A stretch of 64,000 nucleotides of DNA from Anseranas semipalmata (taxonomy: Eukaryota; Chordata; Aves; Anseriformes; Anseranatidae): positions 131,714 through 195,713 of the forward strand of contig VXAA01003991.1 of the NCBI GenBank assembly GCA_013399115.1, read 5' to 3'. How positions within the stretch are numbered: the stretch's first letter is position 1; every line of letters begins with the position of its first letter. Below the pieces are notes generated by a model. It saw only the letters and a list, made by a program, of their open reading frames with translations. It had not been told where the DNA came from and did not search any database. This document shows positions 1 to 13,630 of this stretch, in pieces. The translations under genes and the position numbers were made by a program.

Positions 1-3000
1 GTATGTACTAGAGTGAAAACAAGCTTATTAATATCTGAAGTAAGATTTTTAAGATCTTTAATGAATTTAAGCTCTTAGTACCCTCCTGAGTTCAAAATAA
101 TAATAATTCTTCTTATTTGACAAGTAAGAAAAGTGAGACATGAAATAGATATAGGCCAGAAATACTAAGGATATTGATCTTGAATCCATATATTTTGCAG
201 GTCTCTCATGTGATACTCCATGCCTACACAGTTTTAGGACATGTGATAAGGACATGTGACATTTCTAAATCCACTTGCCTTGTGAAAAGAGTTGCCTCAC
301 AGACTGGCTTGATACTGCCTCCAGAAACACCTGTAGGCAGGGTATGTTGGCAATGTATCGAGACAACAAATACCACAAGAATTTGCTGGCTGATTTTTCA
401 CATGAAAAATAGCTTGCTCTCCAGAGATTGGTCTCTAGCTGAACCTTGAGTCAGGATACCAAATTTACTATCTGTTCAATCAGAGAAATTGATTTTGAGG
501 TTAGCCTTGGTTCCTCAAAAAACTACAGATCTATCTCTTGATGCTGATTTGAAAAGCAACATACCTACACAACACTTAAGAAAATCAGTGGAAACTGATC
601 TAAAAAAAAAATAAGGATGTAATTTTTAATGTAGTTACTTAAGACTTGACAAAACTATTGGATTACTTTGAAAAGTTGGGAGTACATTTATTCAAAATCA
701 TGAAGTAACTACATGCTAGATCTGTGAATAGGATGTCCAACATTTTTCTAATTGTCCGTCTCACCAATAATGGCAGAAAAAAAAACCCTTCCCACTAATA
801 AACCCTCTATTTTAGGGATTGCTATTTAAAATGCAATTTAATATCTAATATTAAAATTTAATAAATTGCTATTTAAAATTTAAAAAGATTCCATCACTAT
901 TTGCAGTTGGGAAGGCAAAGGGTTACTTTAGATTCTTTTATTTCTTAGTCATATTCAGCCAACTTTTTCACTGAATCACTGATTTTAACAAATTCCCAGA
1001 AGAGATAACTTGGTCCAATGACATTTATCCCTGAATAGATTTAGGTTACAGTTTAGCTCAGACATATTTACAGAATCCACGATACGGAACAAGGAGATGT
1101 TGTCACTGTTTGAGCTCATTTAAGCCAAATCTCATAAATGTAAAATGTTCTTTAAAAAATTGCAGGTATGAAGTCAAAATAACCAATAGTCCTAGCAGAC
1201 CTTGTCACATGACAAAGAGGATTTTCTTGAGACAGCCTTCATGGCTGCAGCATTTTTGGAATATTATTTTACAGTGCTTCAAAAGCACATGAATAAATCT
1301 TCCAGAATTACAATATGAACTGGACAGCAGGTGTCAAGACACTCTGTTAAATAATAGTCTTCATTAAAAGGTTTCCTGAAGTGTTTGAGCCAAAGCCAAG
1401 GGGCTAAAGCTTGCAATGAGTACTGGCCTGAAAAGGTGATACAGCACTTCCTGATTCAAGAAAACATAACTTCAGTCTACAATAATTGTCCAGAATTATC
1501 CCTGGTAAACTTGTCACCGAACAGCAGCCTTGCCAGGAAGTCTATGCAAGCTCAGTTACTTAAAATTTCATACAGCTATCAGTTGCTCAGCAAATGCCAA
1601 GATCATACAGCCTATTCCTCCTGACAATTCACTGCCCAAATACACAACAGCTTTGCAGCCAGAATTAGCTCAGGAGTTCGGTTTAGTTTTGCGCCTCTTG
1701 TCACAAATGATGAACACTAAATGTCTTTGTTGCAGTGCGTTTTTGATGGCAAACAGAGGAAACAAATCCATGAGAGAGAAGGAAACTGGTAAGTGGAAGA
1801 ATATTCTCCAAAAATGGATTTTTTGACATGCCATCATTGATTTTTTAGCTTTAGAAAGCAGTGAGCAACAGCAGAGGAGTTTTCAATACTTGGTATTGTA
1901 GCAGACTGCTAAACAAACAAACAAAAAATACACTTTCAGTTACATGATTCTCTATCAAACATGGAACAAGAAAGCTCGGTCTTAGGTAATCATCCATTTT
2001 ATCTTACTTTGTTCAGTAGATATGCAATATGCATTCTCAAACCAATATATATATATTGAACAAATTACATGCAGGCCTAATAGGTTACCATCTACATATA
2101 CTGAGCTAAAAAATCTAAAGCCTTTGTAGTTCACCAGGCTGAACTTTCAAAGTCTATGTCAGAAAACATCTGTTCCTGCAACAAGATTCAGGCTGATAAA
2201 GAACTTTTCACTTCTGAGAACTGTTAAGATAGACTGACATAAAGTTCCTCTGTATTCTTCTGTCCCTCCAGAAGTTTTTTTTTCCATTATGATGCAGTTT
2301 GAATCATTTCTTCTAAAGTCACGTATTGCTGCTTTACAACTTGTGCCTTCAATCACATATGACTAAAGTTCACAGTTCAGTAAACTAACCATCATGCAAC
2401 TCCAACATTATTCAGACTTGGTTCACGGAAAAAAAAAAATGCAGAAGAGTTGCTCAAAAAAACTCGAAATGCTTTTGAAACACAGAATAATAGAAGACAG
2501 GTCAGAAAATAAGATAATCTTCTTAAAACCTTGGAACCCCTGAATCAGGTTGATATAAATCAATCACACCTTGCTGTTACCAGGATTCAGAGACACTTAA
2601 GTTGCCCTTACCCACACTGCTATTATAAGATTTATTCTTGGTTTAAGATATGCTGAAATTGCATAGAGCCTGTATCTTCTCATTATCAAATCAATAAGAT
2701 GAGAAGAAACGTTCCCCATTCAGAAAGATTAAAAAAAAAAAAAAAAAAGGCTATTTTATTATCAGAAACTCACTGCTGGCCAAAGCAATAAGTCTAGCCA
2801 AGAATTAATTTGGGTGTTTTCAAAAAGTTTTTGCAAAAAAAATTTCCTCTGAGGATCTCTTTTTTATCAATGGGCAGTAAGGACTTGATAAAATTGTGTG
2901 CCTGTATTAATAACTAAAATTTGCTTGCACATCCTTTGTTTCCTTCTTCAGGGCGTTACAAGTTGGTGTCTATAGAGCATTTCCAAAACACTGCAAATGT

Positions 3001-6000
3001 TGGAATGAGCAAGAGAAACAATTCTTGTTCCAGACTCTGTCTTCCCAGAGACACTCTCATAGAAATATACAACTAGTTATTATGATGTCACTACAGCATT
3101 GGATTTCTCCTCTTCTAATATTCTCTTTTTCTCTAATGCATTGTATACAATATTTTTTTAAGAGTTGATAGCCACAGAGGAATCAGAAATAATGAGAAAG
3201 ATGCTGTACAAAGCTTCTCATAGAGATCAGCCAGCTCTTATTAGTCCTGACTTACCTGCCAATTTAAAACTCTACAAATATCTACTGTAATAATCAAAGT
3301 GCTTTAAACTGACTCTGTAAGACAATTTGCTTGTTGCATTTCATGTGAGTAAATCCAAGCCCTTACAAAAGCATTCTTCTGATTTAGTCTTGGAGACATA
3401 ACTTCAAGAAGATTCTTTAAAAAAAAAAAAAAAAGAAGAAGGTACAGGGCATCACATTAAAAGGAAAACATGGGAAGGCTAATACACAAAATACAGAATG
3501 TAAATTGGAAAATAAATACAAACAAGGGACTATGAGTGTTTCCAGCATTTTCTGGGTCGTGATTTTGTGAATGTGCGCCATTGGTACAGCAAGTCAAATA
3601 AACACCAGATATTCTAAATATTTTCTTGTGCATAAATGTTCAGTTGTGGATAACAGACCAGCTGTGATGTCAGTTCTCTTTCTTTTTAAGACTAGATATG
3701 TCCTGTTTGGCAACACAGATTTTGCATCTTAACTGTGTAAAAATATGAGTAACCTTTTCTTAGCTTGAATTAAACATGATTTCAGTTCCTTTCTTTTTAT
3801 ATAGAAAGAATTAAGATCATTTGTACTGCTGGCTCAGCCATGATTCACATCTATTAAATCAATACGAATAAGAAATTGAAAAACTAGGTTGCTGAGAACC
3901 TCTTCTCTAGCATGCGTAACCAGGAATCTGGACCTATAACTGTGCAGTAACTCAGGCAGAAGAGGACTGTGGCCTGCTGCCACACTGATCACTGTATTAA
4001 TAAGAATATTAGACACCTCCTCTCCTTCTAGGTGCAGGTTAGATAATCATACTTTACAAACAAGTGAGGTGGGAGAGAGACTGCCCTCTGTAAATCCCAT
4101 GGATGAATGGAGCTCTTCTGTAAGTAACCTCACATGCCTATAGCAGAAACATAGTCAGAAGTCATAGTCTTAGAATTCTAAAAAGATATATGAAAATATT
4201 TCCAAATTTGGTGGTGGCTAGATATTTCAATGACATTTAAGTATTATATTGGCTGTTCCATTCAGACATTTGAATCCATTTTGGTTCTCTCATTTTTGTT
4301 TTTATAGATAGCACAAACTGCAGTCTACAGTAAAATCAGTGCAAAGGTTGTCACTGTCCCTAAAGGAGCCAGGTTGTTGCTGTGAGATCATGGACATGGT
4401 CTGTTAGAGAGTCTGTGCAGAATGGAAGAGGTCACTGACAGCAGTGATTCTGACACTGAGAGTGACACTGAGTGACACTGAGAGCATTCTCTGAGAGAAT
4501 CCCTCAAGGCCATCATCTCACCAGGCACGGAGGGGCTAGGGGTGTCAAGCCACCCCACAGCAGCAGCAAGCACTAGCTGAAGAACATGGCTCATGTGCTT
4601 CATGGGAATTGTGATAGACTCCTTGCCCTTGGACTTCTGCTGGGCTGAGTTTTGTACTGCCAACACATGAAGACTGTAATAATGCAATTGCTATCTTTCT
4701 CTTTCCTTACATTGGTTACAAGGACATATGATTACCTATTCAGCTTCACACAAAACATGCCCATCTGTTCAGGCACGTGCACATGCACACATTTCTTATT
4801 TGGTAGTTTTAGCACAAATAAATTGGTAGTAAACTAATCCTGACTTCTTTTTTTCAGTGAGGATAATAGTCTGAATTGAAGGAAAACATGCATAAGGCAG
4901 AGCTCTTTGGCTTCTCCTCTGCATGTTTAGCTACCCCCTGATTTTCTTTGTAGTCCACAACACTGAAGGAATTCCTATGCAGATGACAGCATTTGCTAAA
5001 TGCTGAGAGGAACACCCACCAGAACTCTGTTTTTTCTCTTTCTAATCTTCTTGACTTAATGCTTCTTAACATTGCATTTTTTCTAATCCTCTTGAACTAA
5101 GTAGAACAGGGAAGAACACACAGCTAAGTGAGCACCAATAATACTTTTAATTATATGATTAAATTAAACACCTATAATATTTGATGGAAGAGGAGAGACT
5201 GTGCTGCAGAACACAACAGATGATTTCTGTATGAAATTAAAATTAAGTTTAAGCACACATTCTTTTATAAAAGGTTTGCCAAAAAGAAACTACCTCTTTT
5301 GGGGAAAGAATCAAAGCAATGATTTGACTTATTGTTTAGAAAGATTTAGGATTCAGGTTTCTTAGTGATGCTGTGTTCAGGGAGAACAGGGACTCTGCTG
5401 TTGGAACTCTGTATTTGCCTTTTTACTGGAAATTCATAAGCAGAAATTTCTCTCTTGGAGAAATTCATAAGCATTCTTGCTTTTCAATACAAAAACTCCA
5501 GACAAGCCACTTTCTTGTCTTTATATTAACTCATCATAAAAAGATGTTCATTGGAAAAGATAATAATGAAAAAAGAAAAACAGAAAAAAAAAAAAGAGGG
5601 ATAAATGAATCCATCAGAAAGAAAGGGAAAAAGCTATTACAAAACAACAGATAGGATAAAATGTAACAATGGATGAAATAAATATTTTTGCTTACATAAT
5701 TCAGGTTCTCCCTGATCTGTGTTTAATATAGATAAAACATTATTACAGACATGTATCAGCCCATACAAAATTTCCAGATTCCATCATTATTCCCTGAAGA
5801 GCTGTCTTTGAGAAGAACAGACGTGGATTTCATTTGAAAAACAAGAAGAAAAACCTACTATTGCTGAAACCCTTCCATTCATGCACTCCTCTCTCACTTC
5901 ACTGAAGTGTGGCTTGGATTCATTATCCTTTGGTTATTAAACAGATAAAAAATGAGTACACATTACCTGAATTAGAAAGACCCTGATAATATAGCTTGCA

Positions 6001-7503
6001 AAGTTAAAAATAGATATGTCTATACTGGGTACTATGTGCAGACATGAATTCCCTATGCCTATACTTTGATATGGGACAATGCAAATCAGTTCTGCTCTAA
6101 GAACTGTGTGATCATATATTTCCTGCAACTTTATTTAGATGAGACTCAGAAATATCCTCCATATTCTGGTGGATCTGGGGACAAATCACCTCTTTTCTTA
6201 TTCTACTTTGGGAATATACTGAAAGGAAAATACTGACCTGAAAGAAAGAAAGAATGAATTCTCTCCACTGATAAAAAATACATATATATTAGCTTGTTTT
6301 TTTTTTTTTCCATTAGCTTAAAACATTCCTTTTTACTTTTGCTTTTATCTCAACAGGAATACTTCACCCAATAAATCAAAAAAGGAGAGCAAGAGTAGAA
6401 CTGTTATATTGTAGCAACCTATACAATTAATTGTACAGATGGAAAAGTACTTTGAATATATTAGTTAGGCTAATGGCAGTTAACCTGCTCATTTTCTTCT
6501 CAAAACTGCCTGCCAGCTTTCTGCTGTTTCCCATTTCTGCTCATCCAGGCATTAAATATCCAAATTTATTCCTTGAATCTGGTTTCCCATAAGGAGCTAT
6601 ATCTTCTACTATCAGTTCACCTGGGCTATTTCTTTCACTGAGGTATTCATCAGGCTGCTTTTATATTAGAGTCTATAACACATACTTGTAATAATTGCTT
6701 TAATCTTTAGTTTCATTTATAGCTCAGGTGCTCAGAATTAGGGAGAGGTTTCAAATCACACTCACTCATGCAGCTTTTTAACCTTTTCTGCTCCTCAGAT
6801 GTGAAAGTTTATATCAGCTAACACAGGAAAAAATGCCTCTGGAAAGTATCTTTAACTGGGAGAATTTGGAGCATGGTTAGAAACCAACAGTTTTTCATTA
6901 TCTGTGCAATGTATTGTTTCTACCATGCTGATATTATAAAGAGAAAGAGGTTGTGTGGCTCTTCAAAATTAGCTTTCTGGAGGAACACTTCTTTGTGGTT
7001 TTGGAGATAATTGTTGCTATAAAATCATGTTAGTTATAAACATAAAATAGATGTGAAATTCACAGTGTGGTTCAAACAGATTAAAAAATGTTTTGAGAAG
7101 TAAATGTCAAGAGATTCAGGTCCTCTGTAAAATAGCTCTGCAGAGGTTGAAATAGTTGTGTAAGGCTGATGTTAGCTGCAGTTAACAAATTACTTTGGCA
7201 AACCTTGTAACAATTAATCTTTTTCCCTCTTGATGAATGTCTTGACACCTATTTTGCTCCTTCATCAATTATACAGGCTAGAATTAAGAAGAGAGTAGTT
7301 TACATAGGACACTCAAGCAGGTATCTAGAAGTGCCCTGTACAGAAGAGGGAAAAACTCAGGTTTTATAGCATTTCAAAGAAGCTGATACATTTCCCTGAT
7401 ACTTTCTTAACAAAACTATATAAACTGGCATACACTCTAACTATAACAAATTCAAGAATTACCCATTTATTTTACTACGGTAACAGATAAAGAGTAAAAC
7501 AGT
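1..7503. other. AT-rich single-copy sequence, no gene seen
   Basis: I see no exon, RNA gene or recognisable transposon here. The open frames are all under 100 codons and resemble no known protein. The stretch holds A tracts near 2731-2748 and 3420-3434, a purine-rich run near 5548-5655, a short minisatellite (4451-4484) and a 14-base word, GAAATTCATAAGCA, repeated at 5429-5442 and 5460-5473. The part from about 4320 to 4680 is less AT-rich than its surroundings and has a 99-codon open frame on the minus strand, but that frame is partly a translation of the minisatellite and I do not call it a gene. Confidence 0.6.
4451..4484. repeat. Short minisatellite, three units
   Basis: Three head-to-tail copies of TGACACTGAG, the first and third followed by AG, occupy 34 bases. 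Read directly from the sequence. Such short arrays usually arise by replication slippage. Confidence 0.8.
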
Positions 7504-7642
7504 TCCTTTCTTTTCTCTTTTCTTTTTCTTTTCTTTTCTTTTCTTTTCTTTTCTTTTCTTTTCTTTTCTTTTCTTTTCTTTTCTTTTCTTTTCTTTTCTT
7601 TTCTTTTCTTTTCCTTTCCTTTCTTTTCTTTTTCTCTTTTTC
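7504..7642. repeat. (TTTTC)n pentanucleotide microsatellite
   Basis: A pyrimidine-only tract of about 139 bases. It is nearly pure TTTTC from about 7531 to 7612 (around 16 uninterrupted units), with interrupted units on both sides. The minus strand is GAAAA, so any open frame there reads as a Lys/Glu/Arg repeat and is not a gene. Polypurine/polypyrimidine tracts of this length are prone to length change and can form triplex DNA in vitro. Confidence 0.95.
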
Positions 7643-10065
7643 CTGTATAGGTACAGTTTGTGAGGCTCCATTATCTAATACATCTAATACATGCTACTTT
7701 CTGTTACAGATATTTGGCTACCATGGTGACAGGTACTATAAAAAAATACAGCTAGCTCACTGGAGATTTTTTTTTTTCTGCATAGCTTCAGGTAACTTTT
7801 CTGCTTAGTCTTTCTTGATGTTAAAAATAGTATTTTGCCTGTTAAATAAAAAACAAGAAACATAAGGATGGCTGCCTGAGTAGTTTACTGCTTGAGTGTT
7901 CTACTACTGCCTAATTGCACTCAGTTTCTCCTTCGCTGTGTTTAAAAGGCTTAGCTGCTTAGCTGCTGACTGACCTTAGATGCTATCTGTATGATTGTCA
8001 GCTCAGGGACCATAAGTGAAATCCCTCCTATTCAGTCAGAACTTTGCAGGTGGTATTGGAGGGTAACAAGATTTGCCTCATATTTTTTGATTTATTTTGT
8101 GTGATAATAAACAGATTCCAGCACGCTCAGAATTTCTAACTACTAATTCTCTTACACCAACCATTATTATCGTCTTTTTAGGGTGCTTGTAAAGAGAAAG
8201 GAAGATATAGTTCTGAGGAATAAACACCAACAGTGGGATTCACATCAAGATTCAAAGTATATGGTTATTCAGTTCTCCCTAAAATACATGCCTGGATATA
8301 TTCAGTTGTAAACACAGGGGCCTAATGCCATTCTAGATGGGCAGGTGACTGACAAATATAACACAGGGCTTATGTAAGATGAAGGCTTGTAAGGGAAACA
8401 GCTATTTCTTTGAGCCTAAAGTCATTTCGTGTATATGGATTATGTTTTGCTGTGGTGGATCAGCCAAGTACCATATTTATTCTCTTTCTTTCTTACCTCT
8501 CCTCTAGTAACACAAAGATTTGAATACTCAGTGCATTATATACTACTATACAAAGAGTTAAACATGAGAGGATGTAAAATAAAGACAATTGATACTGTGT
8601 CAGAAAGAAGACAAAGTGTTGTGGACTAAGAATTTCTCAGGGAAGAAACAGGAGCATAAATATAAATATATTTTCCTTGAATTCCTCCATGATAATAATA
8701 TCTACTAGATGCTGTTTATATTGTTATCTAGAGGCAGAAACCCAATACAAAATAAGGATATGAACAAACAAGATGGAAAATGAAGACAGGAAAAAAAAAA
8801 AAAAAAAACACTGTGCAAACTGCAGAAATCCACCTTGTTAGAATAGTGCAGCCCTGGCTGGTGAGGTCAGGAACAAGAAAATAATCATCATCTGGGTAAA
8901 GTATACTGCCTTGTTATTCTGTTTTTATATCTGGCAATAAAGTGAAATGGTTTTGTGTATTACTTGTTATTACAAGCAATTGTGATTCTTGGAATAACAA
9001 TTCTGAAACAGCAAATATATGTCACAGACAATTCCAGAACATGTAAATGACATCAAATGGCAAGGGCTGGAAGTTTTTAGCAGCTCATCAACTGTTTTTT
9101 TTTCAAAGATCCATGTTTATATTGTTAGTTTGCACATCTCATTCGTGTGCAAAGGTATGTAGTTAACTGTCTTAATCTCAAAACCCAATTTCTGTAAAGC
9201 ATCTCCACAGGAAAAGGGGAAAATGTTCAGTTAGAGGAAAAGATATGACAAGAGATAGTTGCCTGAATTTACTTATTTGCCCTTCTATGGTCATAGGTTG
9301 TAATTTGGGGCATTTTAGGTCATCTGAGCCATCACCATTGGGCTGGAAATTTTAACAAAGGACCTTTGATGAATGTGTTCCCTCCTAAATTTGAAACTGG
9401 AGACCAAGCATGATACTCTTAGACTTTTCAGATGTTACTAGACATTTTTATATGGGTGACTTAATCAAGTTCCTAGACACAAGATAAACAAAAATACAGC
9501 GCTGATGGCAAAACAGTTAATAAGGGGACTGGGACAAGAGAGACATTTTTCACAAAGGAAATATCACTTTTTTTTTTTTTTTTTTTTAATTCCTAAATAA
9601 AATAGAGGTGCCTCTCCTCATAAGTAGCTATTTCAATCTACAGGAAAATTCAGGAGGATTGGGCACCTAACTCTCATAAAACCCAGCCACTACTTCAAGT
9701 TTTGTTGAACCCAACTGCACATTCATTTTGTCTCTTTTTTTTTTTCACCTTTTAAATTATTTGAAATCCTACACAAATGTTGATTTCAAATTTCATCCAA
9801 AACGGAATAAAATAAACAGGATGCCTATGTAGGAACTGTTCAAGTTTAAGGTTCCTCTGTAAGAATAGCATTGGGCATGCAGTCTTGTGTGACCACCAGA
9901 GGGAAACACAAAGACCAGGACAGCCAACCAAATGGCAGACTAGTGCTGCTATGACACTTTGCTCAGATTTAAATCAGTCCTAAGTCAGCATTCTGGGACT
10001 CTGTTGTTCAGGAAATAGTTCCCAGATGTTATATAGGAAACCTAACTTTAAGAGCAGTGTCATAG
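7643..10065. other. AT-rich single-copy sequence, no gene seen
   Basis: No coding or transposon-derived sequence is recognised. The stretch holds an 18-A run (8791-8808), a 20-T run (9568-9587), and one site at 9890-9903 resembling the CTCF core motif, described under findings. Open frames are short and low in information. Confidence 0.55.
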
Positions 10066-10069
10066 TGCC

Positions 10070-10470
10070 AGCAGGGCCTGCAGGTCCTTGGGCACTGGGA
10101 GCAATGGAGACTGCCCGAGGGGGTCTGTCAGGGCAGGGCCTGGCAGCCAGGGCCTGTCACATGTCTCAGCCAGCAGCAGGACAGCCGGAGGCAGCCAGGG
10201 CCCTAGGCCCCAGGCGCCTCCCTGGGGATGAGGATGGGACAAATTCGGGTCAGGCCATAGGTCCATGGGTGGGCCAAGCTCAGGAGGGCCCTTGGCCAGG
10301 CAGGGGAGGGCTATGGGGAACTGGAGGCGAGCCTGCTGCAGCATCTTTGGAGCAGGGACTGATGGCCCTGGGGGCTGACATGGGGTCCTGGGCCCTGGGG
10401 AGGTGTGGGAGCTCAGGGAGGCAGGGGAATGGGGCAGGGATGGTCAGGCCATGAGTGCCCTCAGGGTGCT
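10070..10470. repeat. GC-rich block of unknown origin
   Basis: About 400 bases of GC-rich sequence with sharp edges in AT-rich surroundings. It is full of short G-rich words such as GCAGGG, CCTGGG and GGGCCT, as in degraded minisatellite DNA. It has few CpG pairs (about five seen), so it is not a typical CpG island. A 142-codon open frame on plus and overlapping frames on minus are Gly/Ala/Pro-rich translations of this composition and are not believed to be genes. Part of it (about 10360-10410) resembles the reverse complement of the GC-rich block at 31035-31280, which suggests one dispersed repeat family. That relationship was judged by eye only. Confidence 0.5.
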
Positions 10471-10486
10471 GACAAGCAGAAGGCAA

Positions 10487-12700
10487 TGAGTCTCTGCAGA
10501 ATGCTAGTGAAATTTTTCACTTAAGCTCTCCAATGCCCATGTTTCAGTAAATGTGATGAAAAATAGTGAACCATACCATTTAACAGCCTCTGCATATGAA
10601 TTGAAACAAGTTTCAAATAAGCAAAATAAATTAGCAACTGTAAATGCATGTCTTAGTGTTTTCCTTAGTTTAAAGTGCATCCATAATATTTGCTATCCAA
10701 CAGGGGAAGCTCCAGAGCAGTAAATACTATGAAAATGCTTCCACTGTGAGGATTCAAACCACCAGTTTCTTCTTTTGGGTCCTGCGTGGACTTCGTATAT
10801 TTGGATGTGACTCATCTCACGTAACTTTTGAGGTTACAGTGTGGGTGCCTACATCTAAACTGCCATGTAAACTTTCTAATCAGTGAAGAGAGGTATATGT
10901 ATAACAGGATTCATGAGAACTATTTGGGATGCTCACATTAATATGAGGTGAGTTATGCCCTATAAGTGCAATTTTTAGTTTAAAGATTGTAAAGTGGCTT
11001 GGACTACTTGCTAAAATACAGATATCTAAGGCTGTTAGATCACTTAATGTTTGTCCCTCATCTTCCTGGCTGGAAAATGAAGAAATACCTTGCCCCAAAG
11101 ATGTTGTTTTGACAATACATTTACTTGTACATATGTGATGCGCAGATAATTACATCGTATGTATTGAAGCCTGACGCTTTTCAAGAAGACTGGCAATACC
11201 TCCAGCTTTTTCCTGATTATTGAATAGACCTCAGATACAGAATCACAGAATGGTTGAGTTTGGATGGCACCCTCGGAGGTCAACTTATCCAACCCCCTGC
11301 TATCTATCACTGAGTTCAAATGACTTAGATTAAGTCTACACCATAGGCTTGGCAAACAGCATAACGAGGCCTTCAGCTTACTTCATCGAACCATGAAAGC
11401 TGCTGGCATGCATGTACTCACACAGCAAAAACTCTCCTTTCAATAGTTGTTTTGCATAGAAGAATGAGAGAGAAACAATGGGTACATTTGCGTTACTAAA
11501 TGGCATGGCACAAAAAAAACAGAAGGTAGACTTTGCTGGAGGGCTTCCATTCACTCTGCAAGTGGTGCACTCAGGATGATGTCCTAAAGTATGGTTTCAA
11601 TGATAGTGTTCTCAAAAGTGTACTATGAAACTCCAAGTATACATGCAAAGAAAGGTGTCACCAAAAAGGACCCCTTCTGTGCACTGCATTACTAACACAG
11701 ACTTGCCCAACTGCACCCTTACAGAGCACACCAAATTCATGTTAGGATAACTTTGCTGCTTGCATTTGTGAGTACCTGTATATCCCAAGACTTAGTTTTA
11801 ATTTGCATATTTGTAATTTAGAACTCCATAACAAGTGAAGTGGACTCTGTTCCTTACAAAGCAAATATATGCTACCTCTATTATTTGTGCAAGAAACACT
11901 GTATTTTGAATCATTAAAATGACAGTATCTACTATTATAGCAGTATTCATCTTGCTCCCACTGAACTGTTTCCAAGGCTTCATAAAGCTTTTGGTCCTGC
12001 CACATACAACAATGTAGAGAAATCGTCCTTTCTATTTCTTTTCAATATCATTTGCTTCCAGAGACACATGTAAATTCTCCAGCTGTCAATTTCAATATTT
12101 TGCCATGTTTATTTCTGTACTGAGGAGTTTGTTTCTGGAGTTTTTACTAAAGATGCAGTCTGATGCTTATAAGAGACTAATTCCTGTTTCCATTCTTGGC
12201 ATGTGTTAGTAATAATAAGAGAGCTTAAGAAAACAAGAAAACCTTGGGATCAGTATTCTTCAGTCTTAGAATAAGCTATTAGTTTTCTCAAAATCCCAGA
12301 AGACAAATTCCCTGAAATCTTAACACCTAAGAAATCTGATTACATTTCAGCAAAGCATACCCACCCACATTTAAATATTTATCCACAAACGAAACACCCA
12401 AGCTACTGCTCTTTTAAAGATTACCTTATGTAAACTTTAACTTTGAAGATGCATCCTCACCCTCTTAACCCACATATAGGCTAGCTATAAGAAGGCCATT
12501 CACACTTGGCTTTTCTTCTTGTTACAAATATGGATCATATGCAAAAGTGCAAAGTCTTGACAAGCCAATAAAAGCAAAAATAAATAAAATTGGAGCATAA
12601 TCAAAGCTTTTCTTCTGCTGAACTTTCCATAATTATTTAAAATTGTGCTTTGCAATAGTGATGTCAGTAGCTAACCAATTTTGTTTTGTTAACTTTGTTT
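10487..12700. other. AT-rich single-copy sequence with one CR1 tail
   Basis: Apart from the CR1 fragment at 11237-11305 I see nothing recognisable. Open frames of up to 103 codons on the minus strand run through the CR1 tail and are chance frames. Confidence 0.55.
11237..11305 (-). mobile_element. CR1 LINE 3' tail fragment
   Basis: This is the extreme 3' end of a CR1 non-LTR retrotransposon in minus orientation. It shows the terminal octamer-type repeat (ACAGAATCACAGAATGG on the plus strand) followed by the diverged CR1 3' block that ends in CCAACCCCCTGCT. Homology fades after about 11305. CR1 copies are normally cut at the 5' end, so only the tail remains. It has no coding capacity. Several substitutions relative to the other tails in the window suggest an old copy. 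Confidence 0.8.
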
Positions 12701-13261
12701 TGTGGGAAAAGACGTAAAGTATGTACCCACACAAGGGAAGAATGATCCAGGCCTTGCCTTGAAGGTATCTAAAAGATGATTAACTAAGAAACTATTTAAC
12801 CAGGAAAAACGTTTCATAAGAAAACATCCGACACCTATGCCCGTGAGGATGTTACTAATCAATTTGTTTGGAATAGTTGGTGGAAAAACAGATACAAATA
12901 TTATAATGGGAATTATTCATGAACTATCCTCATTATAATACTAAAAATCAAGCCCCTAGGCTGAGAGACCCTGGCCCAACAAGAGACCCTTCCCCTCTGA
13001 GGATGCGCAGAATGATTTTGTAGTGTCAGCAGTATATTAATTATGAAACCAATTAGAAATTAGAGGATTGTACTAATATGTAAATGTAGTGATAAGAGAT
13101 TGTATAAAGCATGGCACGGAAAATCTTCAGGTGTGCCAGCTTTGTGGGAAACCACCTGGTACCCAGACTTGCGCGACTCTGAAATAAACAATATCTTGAC
13201 CTAGTGTGTGGATTGGCTTGCTGCACACCAGGTAACGTATCCGAACTTTTATCAGACAACA
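12701..13261 (+). mobile_element. Solo LTR of an avian endogenous retrovirus, ERVK-like
   Basis: The segment begins TGTGGGAAAAG and ends CAGACAACA, with the TG...CA ends expected of an LTR. It carries a TATA-like box (TGTATAAAG, 13101-13109) and, about 80 bases further on, an AATAAA polyadenylation signal (13183-13188) in the promoter-R-U5 order of a retroviral LTR. The last part, with the GCGCGACTCTG motif before AATAAA and a U5 ending in ACAACA, resembles avian alpha/beta-retrovirus-like LTRs as I recall them. No primer-binding site, gag, pol or env follows, so it is a solo LTR left by recombination. I could not find a clean target duplication, so both ends are uncertain by a few bases. The class assignment is inference. 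Confidence 0.6.
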
Positions 13262-13629
13262 ATAGTGTTTAGTGAATACCATTAACCATATCTACAAGAG
13301 TTTGCAGATTCTAATCTAAGGACTGGTAAAAGACCCGCAAAAGCAAAATGCCTAAAGAACAACAGCAGCAACCCAATCAAACATATATTCTTGAAGGTGG
13401 TACCGTAAAGTTTTATTTTCTGGTTGCAATCAGTAATAAGCATAATTTTCCCTGAATATTAAAAAATTCCTAGGTGCATTTACTTTGTTTTTTTTTTTGT
13501 ACTGTTTGTACTGTTACACATTTTCAGTGGTTTTTTTATAAGATGAAATTCAGAATTTTAGTTGTGATGAAAGTATATAATTTAGCGCTATAGTTTCAGC
13601 TTTCCTGCAATATCATCAAAAAAAAAAAA
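13262..13629. other. AT-rich single-copy sequence ending at a gap
   Basis: Nothing recognisable. It ends in a 12-base or longer A run that stops at a single N (13630), consistent with assembly failure at a homopolymer. Confidence 0.6.
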
Positions 13630-13630
13630 N

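Noticed and set aside
7459..7671. Lys/Glu-rich 70-codon minus-strand frame
   Set aside because: It is a translation of the (TTTTC)n microsatellite.
10026..10486. Open frames of 142, 94 and 68 codons on both strands in the GC-rich block
   Set aside because: They are Gly/Ala/Pro-rich, overlap on opposite strands and simply follow from few A/T-containing stop codons. No protein family is recognised.
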